Source: a bacterium
GTDB taxonomy: Bacteria > Bacillota > Bacilli > Lactobacillales > Streptococcaceae
Length of the DNA stretch: 8,192 nt
Assembly (NCBI GenBank): GCA_905221095.1
Contig: CAJNBV010000022.1
Span: 1-8,192, forward strand
Direction of reading: 5' to 3'
Shown: piece after piece, positions 1 to 8,000 of the stretch
Position numbering within the stretch: the first letter of the stretch is position 1
Layout: every line of letters begins with the position of its first letter
The notes under the pieces: model-generated
Databases searched by the model: none
What the model was told of the DNA's origin: nothing
What the model saw: only the letters and a program-made list of their open reading frames with translations
Translations under genes and position numbers: made by a program

Positions 1-21
1 ATCATCATAAGTTAATTTCAT
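1..21 (-). CDS. IS3-family transposase OrfA, first 7 codons (runs off the window)
   Basis: The seven minus-strand codons from the ATG at 21 to the window edge read MKLTYDD. From memory this resembles the start of the small helix-turn-helix OrfA of IS3-family elements (IS150/IS861 type) common in streptococci; OrfA with OrfB forms the transposase. The reading is supported by the element-like terminal sequence and perfect palindrome directly upstream (30-70). A GGGGTG that could act as ribosome binding site lies 8-9 nt before the ATG and is part of the palindrome's 3' arm, so it would be masked in RNA read in from outside. Only seven codons are visible, so the identity rests mainly on context, and whether the element is intact cannot be seen. 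Confidence 0.55.
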
Positions 22-29
22 AATAAAAA

Positions 30-70
30 CACCCCAAAAGTTAGATTTTTTCTGTCTAACTTTTGGGGTG
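30..70 (-). terminator. Perfect 16-bp palindrome with T-run in front of the IS transposase gene
   Basis: The arms at 30-45 and 55-70 are perfectly complementary over 16 bp with a 9-nt loop. On the minus strand the stem is followed by TTTTTATT, so it has the form of an intrinsic terminator for transcripts coming from the mntH side. Its 3' arm also carries the GGGGTG just before the transposase start. Many insertion sequences use such a structure to block impinging transcription or translation; that role here is inferred. It would also end any mntH transcript. Confidence 0.7.
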
Positions 71-94
71 CAGTTCATACTATGCGTTTTATTG

Positions 95-138
95 TGGGAA
101 GATTTACTTCATTTTCTATTGAAATTGAGTTCTTCCCA
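95..138. repeat. Imperfect inverted repeat between IS end and mntH
   Basis: TGGGAAGA (95-102) and TCTTCCCA (131-138) form an 8-bp stem, with a weaker TTTC/GAAA pairing inside the 28-nt interior. Read on the plus strand it is followed by ACCTC and a run of seven T (144-150), so it could act as a plus-strand terminator; on the minus strand the trailing sequence is not U-rich. It may be the original terminator of mntH or of a neighbour displaced by the insertion sequence. No coding sequence is seen in 78-239. Confidence 0.4.
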
Positions 139-212
139 ACCTCTTTTTTTACTTCCTTTCATAAACCAACCACTACTATTATCATTTTTTCAATCTTCAA
201 GGTAATACGAAA

Positions 213-232
213 AACTAATTTGAACTAATTTG
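213..232. repeat. Two tandem 10-bp copies just after the mntH stop
   Basis: The 10-mer AACTAATTTG occurs twice head to tail (213-222 and 223-232), starting 7 bases beyond the mntH stop codon. With only two copies no function can be assigned; replication slippage is the simplest origin. Confidence 0.6.
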
Positions 233-239
233 ATCATGT

Positions 240-1573
240 TTAAAAAATATCGAAAAGAAGCTTGATATTGAGAACGGTTAAGATAAGTGCAACTGTGTAA
301 CCTAGGATTGTGTTCCACTTGGCATTAGTAAATTCTCCCATTAGTGACTTCTTAGAAGTCAAATAGATTAAAGGAAAGATTGAAAACGGAAGAGCGATTG
401 AGAGAAAGACCTGTGAGTAAACCAATAACTGATCCAAGGTCTTTTCTTGATGTCCAAACAAGATGGCAACTATAATCACAGGTAGCAAGGCAAAAATACG
501 TGTACCGATACGGATAATCCACTGAGGTAATTTCAGATGCAAGAAACCTTCCATGACAATCTGTCCTGTCAAGGTGCCTGTAATGGTCGAATTTTGACCA
601 CTAGCTAGGAGGGCTAGGGCAAATAAAGTTAATAGAGTTGAACTAGCCATCGCTCCTGCTATTGTCGAATCCTGTAAAGCATTGTACATTTGGGAGAATG
701 CCGAAATTTCAGATGCATGACCAAAAAAGAGCGAAGCCCCTAAAATAAGAAGCAAGGAATTGACAATAAAGGCTAAGGACAACTGAAGATTTGAATCCCA
801 GGTCATAAAGCGCACTGCTTTTCGGACGTCCTTCTTATCTTTGTGATTGATTTTCCTTGTTTGCGATAGGGATGAATGAGATAGAGGTTATGGGGCATGA
901 CTGTCGCTCCTACAATCCCTAAAGCCAAGGTCAATTGACTCTCATGTCCCGGCAGGGGACTTTCAAATAAAGTCGAAGTCGGTAAATAACCACCAAAGAT
1001 TCCCTGAACACTTGGATTGGATAAAGCAACCAGATAAGAAAAAATACCTAATATAGTTAAGATAAGAGTCGTAACAATAGCTTCAATCTTCTTGAACCCA
1101 AACTTCATCAACAAAAGCAAAAGAAATACATCTAAAACGGTTAGGAGGATAGCAACCATAATCGGTATTTTAAACAAAAGATTTAAGGCAATCGCTGAAC
1201 CTAAAACTTCAGCCAAGTCTGTCGCCATTAAAGCCAATTCTAAAATCACCCACAGACTATAGCGAAGCCACTTGGAAGCATGATGAGCTGTTGCCTGAGC
1301 TAGATCCATCCTAGTCACAATACCGAGCTTTCCAGCCATCTGTTGTAGCTGCATAGCAATGAGGGAAGAAATCAAAATAACAAATAAGAGACTATACTTG
1401 TAAGAAGCGCCACCAACTACACTGGTAATCCAGTTCCCAGGATCCATATAACCAACTGCTACAAGAGCTCCAGGTCCTAAGAATGCTTTTAGATTCTGCC
1501 AAAAATGATTGTTATTGGGAGTTTCAATAGATTGGTTAATCTCAGAAAGAGAGACCTTTTTGTAAGAAGACAT
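240..1573 (-). pseudogene. mntH: Nramp-family proton-coupled Mn(II)/Fe(II) transporter, broken by one frameshift
   Basis: Nramp proteins import divalent metal ions across the cytoplasmic membrane. The first frame (ATG at 1573) gives [13 protein letters not shown], then the TM1 metal-binding motif DPGN at residues 44-47 and hydrophobic segments up to the TM6 motif MPHN at 226-229. After codon 232 (ending at 878) the frame is lost: it runs 24 aberrant codons to a stop at 803. The correct frame resumes at 877, reading SSLSQTRK and onward through several more membrane segments to a TAA at 240-242. Restoring one C on the coding strand (LYL-H-SSLS) gives about 444 residues, the usual family length, so the lesion is a single-base deletion and the rest of the gene is intact. 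The likely product is a truncated, non-transporting protein unless this is a sequencing error. The gene follows the carB terminator and has its own promoter. A clear Shine-Dalgarno is lacking (AGAAAG lies far upstream). No manganese-regulator operator was recognised. Confidence 0.85.
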
Positions 1574-1664
1574 CGGAATTTTACACTTTCTAATCTGTCT
1601 TTACTTTTTTAATGGATTTTTTGAAAATATAATGAAAATAGTTTCTCATTTCCAATTCATCCTT

Positions 1665-1693
1665 ATTATATCACATTTTAGAATGATTCTTAA
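1665..1693 (-). promoter_or_regulatory. Promoter of mntH
   Basis: A perfect -10 box TATAAT (1665-1670, minus strand) is preceded by the extended -10 TGA, with a weak -35 TTAAGA (1688-1693) at a 17-nt spacing. It lies about 90 bases upstream of the mntH ATG, leaving an A/T-rich untranslated leader of about 85 nt with no obvious riboswitch fold. Activity is inferred. Confidence 0.7.
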
Positions 1694-1732
1694 GGAAAGC
1701 ATGATAGTTGAAATAAGCAACATCAGTATTGT

Positions 1733-1761
1733 AAAAGCCAGCGATTTATGACGCTGGCTTT
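1733..1761 (-). terminator. Intrinsic terminator after carB
   Basis: The arms 1734-1743 and 1752-1761 (AAAGCCAGCG and its complement) form a 10-bp stem with an 8-nt loop. On the minus strand the stem runs into CTTTTACAAT, a short U-run. It sits 25 bases after the carB stop and before the mntH promoter, so it marks the end of the pyr operon. Confidence 0.8.
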
Positions 1762-1785
1762 AAAACTGTGAAAATTTTTTCTCAA

Positions 1786-4700
1786 CTAGATCGCTTCTGT
1801 GACAAAGCTACGGCTTTCAAGTACCTTAAGCATGGCATTAGCTGTATCTAGGGCTGTAAAGAGGGGTACACCATGTTCAATGGCTGAACGGCGGATTTGC
1901 TCACCATCTTCGTCAGCAGTTCGTTTGGTTCCCACTGTGTTAATGATAGCTTGGATTCTTCCTTTGCGAACAAAGCTTGGGATATCCTGATCGTCATCAC
2001 CAATCTTACCAACAGGTTGGGCTTGTAATCCATGACTAGCAAAGAAGGCTGCTGTCCCTTCTGTCGCAAGGATTCCATAACCAATATTTTGGAAACGACG
2101 AGCCAAGTCCAAAGCTTCTTCTTTAGCATCATCAGCAATGGTAAAGACTACATTTCCAAAGGTTGGCAAGTGAAGGTAAGAAGCTTCAAAGGCCTTATAG
2201 AGAGCTTTTTCCAAAGTAGTATCAGAACCCATAACTTCACCTGTTGACTTCATTTCAGGACCAAGCAAGCTGTCTACCTTGGCTAGTTTCGTAAAGGAGA
2301 AGACTGGTGCCTTGATATGAACGCGAGTGCTTTCTGGATAAAGTCCATCTTGGTATCCAAGTTCTTCAAGATTTTGACCAAGAATGAGCTTAGTCGCTAC
2401 TTGAGCCATAGGAATATTGGTTACCTTAGAAAGGAATGGAACTGTACGGCTGGCACGTGGATTGACTTCAATAACGTAGACTTTTTCATCCTTGATGACA
2501 AACTGGATGTTCATCATTCCAAGGCAGTTAAGACCGATTGCTAGGCGTTTAGTATAGTCTGCGATTGTTTCTTGCACCTTTTGAGACAAGGTTTGTGGTG
2601 GATAAACGGCCATTGAGTCACCTGAGTGGACACCGGCACGTTCGATATGTTCCATGATGCCAGGAATAAGGACATTTTCTCCGTCTGAAATAGCATCAAC
2701 TTCACACTCTTGCCCAACGATGTAAGAGTCAACAAGAACTGGGTGATCTGGGCTAGCCTTAACAGCAGTTCGCATGTAAGAACGAAGGTCTTCTTCGTTT
2801 TCGACGATTTCCATAGCACGTCCACCCAAGACATAAGATGGACGAACAAGGACTGGGAAACCAATCTTGCGAGCTGCAAGAACAGCTTCTTCTTCATTGG
2901 TAGCCGTTTGACCAGGTGGCTGTGGAATATCCAAGTCTTTCAGAGCTTGCTCAAAGAGGTCACGGTCTTCGGCACGGTCTAGGTCAGCAACCTGTGTGCC
3001 AAGGATGGTCACACCTGCTTTTGCCAATGGCTCCGCAAGGTTGATGGCTGTTTGACCACCAAACTGAACGATAACACCTTTTGGTTGCTCCAAGTCGATA
3101 ACATTCATAACATCTTCGAATGTCAATGGTTCAAAGTAGAGCTTGTCAGACACAGAGAAGTCTGTAGAAACGGTCTCTGGGTTTGAGTTCATGATAATGG
3201 CTTCATAACCAGCAGCTTGGATTGCCTTAACCGAATGAACGGTTGCGTAGTCAAACTCAACCCCTTGACCGATACGAATTGGACCTGAACCTAGTACAAG
3301 TACAGATTCCTTATCAGACTTAATAGATTCATTTTCCCAACCATAGGTTGAATAGAAGTATGGTGTTTCAGAGTCAAATTCTGCCGCACAGGTATCAACC
3401 ATCTTGTAGACTGGGACAATCTTGTTTTCCAAACGAAGTTGACGAACTTGGTCTGCAGTCGTTTCCCAAAGTTCTGCAATCTTACGGTCTGAGAAACCAT
3501 TGAGTTTGGCAGTTTTCAAAACTTCTAGATCTTGTGGATGGGCACCTAATTCTTGCTCAATTTCAAAGATATGCAAGAGTTTATCAAGATAGAAGATATC
3601 AATCTTAGTCAATTCAGCAATTTCTTCTGGTGTGTAGCCACGGCGAATAGCTTCTGACACATAGAAGAGACGGTCATCTTGGGCTTTCACAACCTTTTCA
3701 ATCAAGGCATCATCAGAAACTTCTGCAAGTTCAGGCATTTCATTGTGATGAACCCCAATTTCAAGGGAACGACAAGCCTTAAGGAGAGATTCTTCGATGT
3801 TACGACCAATCGCCATGACTTCTCCAGTGGCCTTCATCTGGGTACCAAGACGGCGCTCACCTTTTTCAAACTTGTCAAATGGGAAACGTGGAATCTTGGC
3901 AACCACGTAGTCAAGGGCGGGCTCAAACATGGCATAAGTTGAACCTGTAACTGGGTTGATAACCTCATCCAAGGTCAAACCTACGGCAATCTTAGCAGCC
4001 AATTTGGCAATCGGATAACCCGTCGCCTTAGAAGCAAGGGCTGACGAACGGGATACACGCGGGTTTACTTCGATAACATAGTACTTGAAACTATGTGGAT
4101 CAAGGGCTAGCTGAACATTACATCCACCTTCAATTTTGAGAGCGCGGATAATACTCAAGCTCGCATCACGAAGCATTTGGTTTTCATAGTCTGACATGGT
4201 TTGCGCCGGAGCAAATACGATGGAATCTCCTGTATGAATCCCAACTGGGTCAAAGTTTTCCATGTTACAAACAACCAAAGCATTATCAGCTGAATCTCGC
4301 ATCACTTCGTATTCGATTTCCTTGAAGCCAGCAATGGAACGTTCAATCAAACATTGGGTAACAGGTGACAATTTCAACCCATTTTCAGCGATTTCACGCA
4401 ATTCTTCCTCATTAGCACACATACCACCACCAGTACCACCAAGGGTAAAGGCTGGACGGACAATAACTGGGTAGCCGATTGTCGCTGCAAAGGCAACTGC
4501 TTCTTCTACTGTGTTGACAATTTCAGACTCTGGAATTGGTTGATTCAATTCCTCCATCAATTGTTTAAAGAGGTCACGATCCTCGGCTTGGTCAATAGCA
4601 GATAATTTAGTTCCCAGAAGTTCGACTCCAAGCTCATCTAGAATGCCGTTTTTAGACAATTCCATAGCCATATTAAGCCCTGTTTGACCACCAAGAGTTG

Positions 4701-4962
4701 GAAGCAAGGCATCTGGACGTTCCTTGCGAAGAATACGAGTTACAAACTCAAGTGTAATTGGCTCAATGTAAACCTTATCAGCAATCTCCTTGTCCGTCAT
4801 GATGGTTGCAGGGTTTGAGTTAACTAAGACAACCTCATAACCTTCCTCTTTCAACGACAAGCAAGCCTGGGTCCCGGCGTAGTCAAACTCAGCAGCCTGA
4901 CCAATAATAATCGGACCAGAACCAATCACCATAATTTTTTGAATATCAGTACGTTTAGGCAT
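1786..4962 (-). CDS. carB: Carbamoyl-phosphate synthetase large subunit
   Basis: CarB makes carbamoyl phosphate from bicarbonate, two ATP and the ammonia that CarA releases from glutamine; the product feeds pyrimidine and arginine synthesis. The 1058-residue length is normal. Two homologous ATP-grasp halves are visible. The first has [17 protein letters not shown] at 14-30, [10 protein letters not shown] at 48-57 and the metal-binding EVNPR at 298. The second has [10 protein letters not shown] from 558 and EVNPR at 832. An oligomerisation region lies between them (about 400-550), and a C-terminal MGS-like allosteric domain starts near 933, where UMP and other effectors bind in the family. The start [17 protein letters not shown] is the canonical family N-terminus, yet the bases before the ATG (TTAATATCTTATAA) hold no Shine-Dalgarno sequence. 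The gene follows carA after an unusually long 337-nt gap filled with RNA structure including two PyrR-type loops, and is followed by a terminator. No lesions were seen. Confidence 0.98.
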   Translation of the reverse strand: MPKRTDIQKIMVIGSGPIIIGQAAEFDYAGTQACLSLKEEGYEVVLVNSNPATIMTDKEIADKVYIEPITLEFVTRILRKERPDALLPTLGGQTGLNMAMELSKNGILDELGVELLGTKLSAIDQAEDRDLFKQLMEELNQPIPESEIVNTVEEAVAFAATIGYPVIVRPAFTLGGTGGGMCANEEELREIAENGLKLSPVTQCLIERSIAGFKEIEYEVMRDSADNALVVCNMENFDPVGIHTGDSIVFAPAQTMSDYENQMLRDASLSIIRALKIEGGCNVQLALDPHSFKYYVIEVNPRVSRSSALASKATGYPIAKLAAKIAVGLTLDEVINPVTGSTYAMFEPALDYVVAKIPRFPFDKFEKGERRLGTQMKATGEVMAIGRNIEESLLKACRSLEIGVHHNEMPELAEVSDDALIEKVVKAQDDRLFYVSEAIRRGYTPEEIAELTKIDIFYLDKLLHIFEIEQELGAHPQDLEVLKTAKLNGFSDRKIAELWETTADQVRQLRLENKIVPVYKMVDTCAAEFDSETPYFYSTYGWENESIKSDKESVLVLGSGPIRIGQGVEFDYATVHSVKAIQAAGYEAIIMNSNPETVSTDFSVSDKLYFEPLTFEDVMNVIDLEQPKGVIVQFGGQTAINLAEPLAKAGVTILGTQVADLDRAEDRDLFEQALKDLDIPQPPGQTATNEEEAVLAARKIGFPVLVRPSYVLGGRAMEIVENEEDLRSYMRTAVKASPDHPVLVDSYIVGQECEVDAISDGENVLIPGIMEHIERAGVHSGDSMAVYPPQTLSQKVQETIADYTKRLAIGLNCLGMMNIQFVIKDEKVYVIEVNPRASRTVPFLSKVTNIPMAQVATKLILGQNLEELGYQDGLYPESTRVHIKAPVFSFTKLAKVDSLLGPEMKSTGEVMGSDTTLEKALYKAFEASYLHLPTFGNVVFTIADDAKEEALDLARRFQNIGYGILATEGTAAFFASHGLQAQPVGKIGDDDQDIPSFVRKGRIQAIINTVGTKRTADEDGEQIRRSAIEHGVPLFTALDTANAMLKVLESRSFVTEAI

Positions 4963-4986
4963 TTATAAGATATTAAGGGCGTCAAA

Positions 4987-5060
4987 CGGACAAAGCTAAA
5001 ATAGGAGTTATGACGAAGAACTATCAGTTCTAGGAATAACTATCTTTTTAGCACCGTCCG
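4987..5060 (-). promoter_or_regulatory. 74-nt rod-like RNA hairpin just upstream of carB
   Basis: On the minus strand four paired blocks nest symmetrically. CGGAC pairs with GTCCG at the base, then GCTAAAA with TTTTAGC, AGTTAT with ATAACT, and AGAACT with AGTTCT at the top around a 3-nt loop. They are separated by internal loops of 3x3, 4x4 and 4x5 nt. The 3' side contains TATTTTAG, a poor U-run, so it is not a standard terminator. The rod ends 24 nt before the carB start codon. Its base segment 5056-5060 can instead pair upstream (see 5056-5090). A role in controlling carB is inferred from position and from the PyrR-type loops upstream. Confidence 0.6.
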
Positions 5061-5090
5061 TAGCCCGTATTCAGTTCAGCAAATACGGAC
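5056..5090 (-). promoter_or_regulatory. Alternative hairpin competing with the carB rod
   Basis: GTCCGTA (5090-5084) can pair over 7 bp with TACGGAC (5062-5056); an alternative partner pair inside it is CCGTATT (5088-5082) with AATACGG (5071-5065). The first pairing uses the same CGGAC that closes the downstream rod, so the two folds exclude each other, as expected of a switch. Which fold dominates cannot be told by eye. Confidence 0.5.
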
Positions 5091-5099
5091 CACCCTTCT

Positions 5100-5149
5100 C
5101 CTTTCTATTCGGCAACTCTCGGGTTGCCATTAAATAAATTCTCCGACGA
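5100..5149 (-). repeat. 50-bp repeat, carB-proximal copy (partner at 5236-5285)
   Basis: Compared with 5236-5285 the outer blocks are identical (12 bp, 5100-5111; 22 bp, 5128-5149), while the 16-bp centre differs. The differences in the centre are paired so that a hairpin with a CNGNGA loop is kept. The copies are exactly 136 bp apart and the DNA between them is not duplicated. The unit contains the PyrR-type loop at 5104-5138. Confidence 0.9.
5104..5138 (-). promoter_or_regulatory. PyrR-binding-type RNA loop B, upstream of carB
   Basis: The upper stem GGCAAC/GTTGCC (5128-5123 with 5116-5111) is capped by the six-base loop CCGAGA (5122-5117), a full match to the CNGNGA hexaloop I recall for PyrR-binding RNAs. 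Below it is an asymmetric internal loop, UAAU on the 5' side and a single G on the 3' side. A lower stem follows, UUUAUU (5138-5133) with AAUAGA (5109-5104). This is the same layout as the loop in the pyrR leader. The AGGAG just downstream (5102-5098) could pair with CTCCT (5007-5003) in the rod before carB, a possible but short antiterminator. PyrR binding is inferred. Confidence 0.78.
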
Positions 5150-5236
5150 TTTTTTAGAGAAACGATATTTTTCGATAAAAAATCTAGTGCAGGGAGTTTT
5201 TAGTTCACCTGATAGCGACTAAAAGAAACGACCTGC
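5148..5236 (-). promoter_or_regulatory. Structured spacer between the two PyrR-type loops, possible weak terminator
   Basis: GCAGG (5236-5232) pairs with CCTGC (5193-5189), and inside it TTTTAGT (5224-5218) pairs with ACTAAAA (5204-5198). A run of six T follows 5 nt after the outer stem (5182-5177), giving a terminator-like but imperfect hairpin. The T-run belongs to a 9-bp inverted repeat, GATTTTTTA (5184-5176) with TAAAAAATC (5156-5148). No promoter was found here. Termination is uncertain because the U-run is displaced from a weak stem. Confidence 0.4.
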
Positions 5237-5285
5237 CTTTCTATTCGTCGCCTCACAGAGCGACATTAAATAAATTCTCCGACGA
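5236..5285 (-). repeat. 50-bp repeat, carA-proximal copy (partner at 5100-5149)
   Basis: The outer blocks 5236-5247 and 5264-5285 match the other copy exactly and the 16-bp centre differs by compensating changes. The unit starts immediately after a small hairpin that follows the carA stop codon. It contains PyrR-type loop A. Confidence 0.9.
5240..5274 (-). promoter_or_regulatory. PyrR-binding-type RNA loop A, downstream of carA
   Basis: The upper stem GTCGCT/GGCGAC (5264-5259 with 5252-5247; the closing pair is U-G) carries the loop CTGTGA (5258-5253), again CNGNGA. UAAU and a single G form the asymmetric internal loop, and UUUAUU/AAUAGA (5274-5269 with 5245-5240) the lower stem, exactly as in loop B. 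Four of the six upper-stem pairs differ from loop B yet all still pair, which supports selection for the RNA fold. PyrR binding is inferred from similarity to the pyrR leader loop. Confidence 0.78.
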
Positions 5286-5297
5286 GCTTTTACTCGT
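5282..5297 (-). other. Small hairpin right after the carA stop
   Basis: ACGAG and CTCGT form a 5-bp stem with a 6-nt loop starting 2 nt beyond the carA stop codon (5300-5302). There is no U-run, so it is not a terminator by itself. It may only protect the carA end or help fold the leader of carB. Confidence 0.4.
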
Positions 5298-5299
5298 TC

Positions 5300-6379
5300 T
5301 TAGTTTGATTGTTTAAAAGCTTCCATCATCTCGATAAACTCGTCAAATAGGTAGCTTGCATCGTGTGGACCAGGGGCTGCGTCTGGGTGAAATTGTACAG
5401 AGAAACCTGGTTGGTATCTGTGACGTACACCTTCAACTGACTTATCATTGATTTCTTCATGAGTGATAATCAAGTGCTCTGGCAAATCCTCACGGCTAAC
5501 TGCATAACCATGGTTCTGGCTAGTAAAATCTACTCGTCCTGTAGCAATTTCGCGTACCGCATGGTTGAATCCACGGTGACCAAACTTCATCTTGTAAGTC
5601 TTAGCCCCGTTTGCCATAGCAAAGAGTTGATGCCCCATACAGATACCAAAGATTGGAATTTTTCCTTGAACACCGCGAATCATGTCAAGTGCTTGTGGAA
5701 CATCTTCTGGGTTACCTGGTCCATTTGACAACATAACTCCGTCAGGATTGAGATGGAGAATTTCTTCCGCAGTTGTTGAGTAAGGAACAACCGTCACGTT
5801 ACAATTACGCTTAGAAAGTTCTCGTAAGATTGAGTGCTTAAGACCAAAGTCCACTAGCACCACGCTCAAACCAACTCCTGGAGCTGGATATGACGTTTTA
5901 GTAGAAACCTGCTTGATATTATCTGTCGGCAAGACTGTTGCTTGGAGCTGGTCCGTCACATGGTCCATACTGTCTCCAACATGAGTTAATGTTGCTCGCA
6001 TAGTGCCATGCTTACGGATAATCTTGGTAAGTGCACGTGTATCAATCCCTGAAATACCTGGAATTTTCTTGGCTTTCAAAAATTCATCCAAGGTCATCTG
6101 GTTGCGCCAGTTGCTTGCTCTACGTGCCTCCTCGAAAACAACAACTCCCTTACAAGTTGGAATAATGGATTCGTAGTCATCACGGTTAATGCCATAATTT
6201 CCTACCAAAGGATAAGTAAAGGTCAAGATTTGTCCATTATAAGACTGGTCTGTAATGGATTCTTGGTAGCCGGTCATTCCTGTGTTAAAAACGATTTCGC
6301 CTGTTACATCAATATCTGCTCCGAAGGCCTTGCCTTCAAAAACTGTGCCATCTTCTAATACTAGAAGTCTTTTTGTCAT
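5300..6379 (-). CDS. carA: Carbamoyl-phosphate synthetase small (glutaminase) subunit
   Basis: CarA hydrolyses glutamine and channels the ammonia to CarB. The 359-residue length is normal. The N-terminal half is the CarA-specific domain ([14 protein letters not shown] near the start, NTGMTGYQE around 32-40, SGIDTRALT in the middle). The C-terminal half is a class I glutamine amidotransferase domain with the nucleophile Cys247 in GICMGHQ and His331 in FHPDAAPGP. The third triad position, usually Glu in FHPEASPGP, is Asp333 here; I believe this occurs in other lactic acid bacteria, so it is likely a lineage trait rather than a defect. The start has a good ribosome binding site (GAGG, 7 nt before the ATG). 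A PyrR-type hairpin lies a few bases upstream of that site. It follows pyrB by 49 nt and precedes carB by 337 nt. Confidence 0.98.
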   Translation of the reverse strand: MTKRLLVLEDGTVFEGKAFGADIDVTGEIVFNTGMTGYQESITDQSYNGQILTFTYPLVGNYGINRDDYESIIPTCKGVVVFEEARRASNWRNQMTLDEFLKAKKIPGISGIDTRALTKIIRKHGTMRATLTHVGDSMDHVTDQLQATVLPTDNIKQVSTKTSYPAPGVGLSVVLVDFGLKHSILRELSKRNCNVTVVPYSTTAEEILHLNPDGVMLSNGPGNPEDVPQALDMIRGVQGKIPIFGICMGHQLFAMANGAKTYKMKFGHRGFNHAVREIATGRVDFTSQNHGYAVSREDLPEHLIITHEEINDKSVEGVRHRYQPGFSVQFHPDAAPGPHDASYLFDEFIEMMEAFKQSN

Positions 6380-6391
6380 ATTCTCACCTCT

Positions 6392-6419
6392 CGTGGACGC
6401 TCACTGGCGTCTTTTAACG
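6392..6419 (-). promoter_or_regulatory. PyrR-binding-type RNA loop directly upstream of the carA ribosome binding site
   Basis: GACGC (6411-6407) pairs with GCGTC (6400-6396) around the loop CAGTGA (6406-6401), which fits CNGNGA with a C-G closing pair. On the 5' side the internal loop is UAAAA (6416-6412), on the 3' side one C, and CGU/ACG (6419-6417 with 6394-6392) gives a short lower stem. This is the same arrangement as the other three loops, though the lower stem is only 3 bp. No terminator lies between it and carA; the GAGG ribosome binding site begins within 5 nt. That position would suit control of carA translation rather than attenuation. Function is inferred. Confidence 0.62.
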
Positions 6420-6428
6420 TCTCGTGTT

Positions 6429-7352
6429 TTAGTTGGCGTTTCTACTCGCCAATACGGATTCTAAGATTGCCATTCGAACAAAGACACCATTAGTCATTTG
6501 TTGGACAATCCGTGATTTTGGTGCTTCAACCAAGTGATCTGCGATTTCCACATCACGATTGACTGGAGCTGGGTGCATGAGGATTGCTGTTTCTTTCAAG
6601 CGATTGTATCGTTCCTGCGTCAAGCCATGTTGGTCATGATAGTCTTCTTTTGAAAATACTGCACCACTATCATGGCGTTCATGTTGCACACGGAGAAACA
6701 TCATGACATCCACCTGATCAATGATTTCATCAATGGTTACAAACTGTCCATAGTCTGCAAACTCTTGACTTCTCCATTCCTCAGGTCCTGCAAAGAAAAG
6801 TTCAGCTCCCAAGCGTTTCAAAATCTGCATATTGGATTTGGCAACACGTGAGTGGTCCAAGTCACCTGCAATAGCAACCTTAAGACCCTCAAAGTGACCA
6901 AATTCCTCATAAATAGTCATCAAATCAAGCAAGCTCTGGCTAGGGTGTTGACCCGAACCATCTCCACCATTGATAATAGAAGTCGTAATCGTCGGACTTG
7001 CAATCAATTCTCTGTAGTAGTCGACCTCTGGGTGGCGAATCACACAGACGTCAACTCCTAGAGCAGATAAAGTCAAGATGGTATCATAAAGGGTTTCACC
7101 CTTATTGACCGAACTGGTCTTCACATCAAAGTCAAGTCGCTCCAATCCCAGTTTAATCTCTGCCACTTCAAAGGACTTATGCGTCCGTGTAGAATCTTCA
7201 AAGAAAAGATTGGAAACAATCGGATGGTCCTCATAGGGAAGCTGGGCTCCGTTTTTAAACTCGATTCCTCGCTTGATCAATTTCATGACTTGATCGACAG
7301 TGAGGTCTTCCATGGACACCACATGGTTCAATTCTTGTTGATTTTCTGACAT
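6429..7352 (-). CDS. pyrB: Aspartate carbamoyltransferase, catalytic chain
   Basis: PyrB joins carbamoyl phosphate and aspartate to N-carbamoyl-aspartate, the committed pyrimidine step. The 307-residue length is normal for the catalytic chain. Visible active-site motifs are the carbamoyl-phosphate loop STRTH at 54-58, SSVNKGET with Lys84, HPSQ at 136-139 and HPAPVNRD from 260. No pyrI regulatory-chain gene lies beside it, as usual in Gram-positive bacteria, so control is expected through PyrR rather than CTP allostery. It starts 18 nt after the pyrR stop with a strong ribosome binding site AAAGGAG (7358-7364) 5 nt before the ATG. This indicates co-transcription with pyrR. Confidence 0.98.
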   Translation of the reverse strand: MSENQQELNHVVSMEDLTVDQVMKLIKRGIEFKNGAQLPYEDHPIVSNLFFEDSTRTHKSFEVAEIKLGLERLDFDVKTSSVNKGETLYDTILTLSALGVDVCVIRHPEVDYYRELIASPTITTSIINGGDGSGQHPSQSLLDLMTIYEEFGHFEGLKVAIAGDLDHSRVAKSNMQILKRLGAELFFAGPEEWRSQEFADYGQFVTIDEIIDQVDVMMFLRVQHERHDSGAVFSKEDYHDQHGLTQERYNRLKETAILMHPAPVNRDVEIADHLVEAPKSRIVQQMTNGVFVRMAILESVLASRNAN

Positions 7353-7370
7353 GGCTACTCCTTTAGCTTT

Positions 7371-7935
<565 letters not shown>

Positions 7936-8000
7936 GAAATGTATAGCCAAGCGAGCCCTACCGCAAACAGTATAGACTTCACCCTTCTACTTTATCGCGC

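Larger units (their letters stand above)
1..77 (-). mobile_element. End of an IS3-family insertion sequence (orfA-proximal end)
   Basis: Read on the minus strand, the segment starts TGAACTGCACCCC at about 77, continues into AAAAGTTAGA and its palindromic partner, and reaches an ATG opening a transposase-like frame at 21. IS3-family termini begin with TG, and this sequence looks like the terminal repeat of streptococcal IS150-group elements as I remember them. The outer boundary is uncertain by a few bases because the other end and the target duplication lie outside the window. The element points away from the broken mntH gene and does not interrupt it. Confidence 0.55.

Noticed and set aside
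803..880. Programmed frameshifting in mntH
   Set aside because: There is no slippery heptamer or downstream pseudoknot at the shift, and Nramp genes are not known to use it.
1799..4474. Open frames on the plus strand and in other minus frames inside carB
   Set aside because: They are antisense or shifted shadows of a fully conserved carB frame, without ribosome binding sites or recognisable products.
4962..4985. A TTGACG and TATAAA pair that could be a promoter for carB
   Set aside because: The spacing is only 12 nt and the -10-like box overlaps the start codon, so it cannot drive carB.
5071..5285. BOX- or RUP-type pneumococcal intergenic repeat as explanation for the carA-carB repeat
   Set aside because: The sequence does not resemble the BOX or RUP consensus that I know, and the CNGNGA hairpin explains the conserved structure better.
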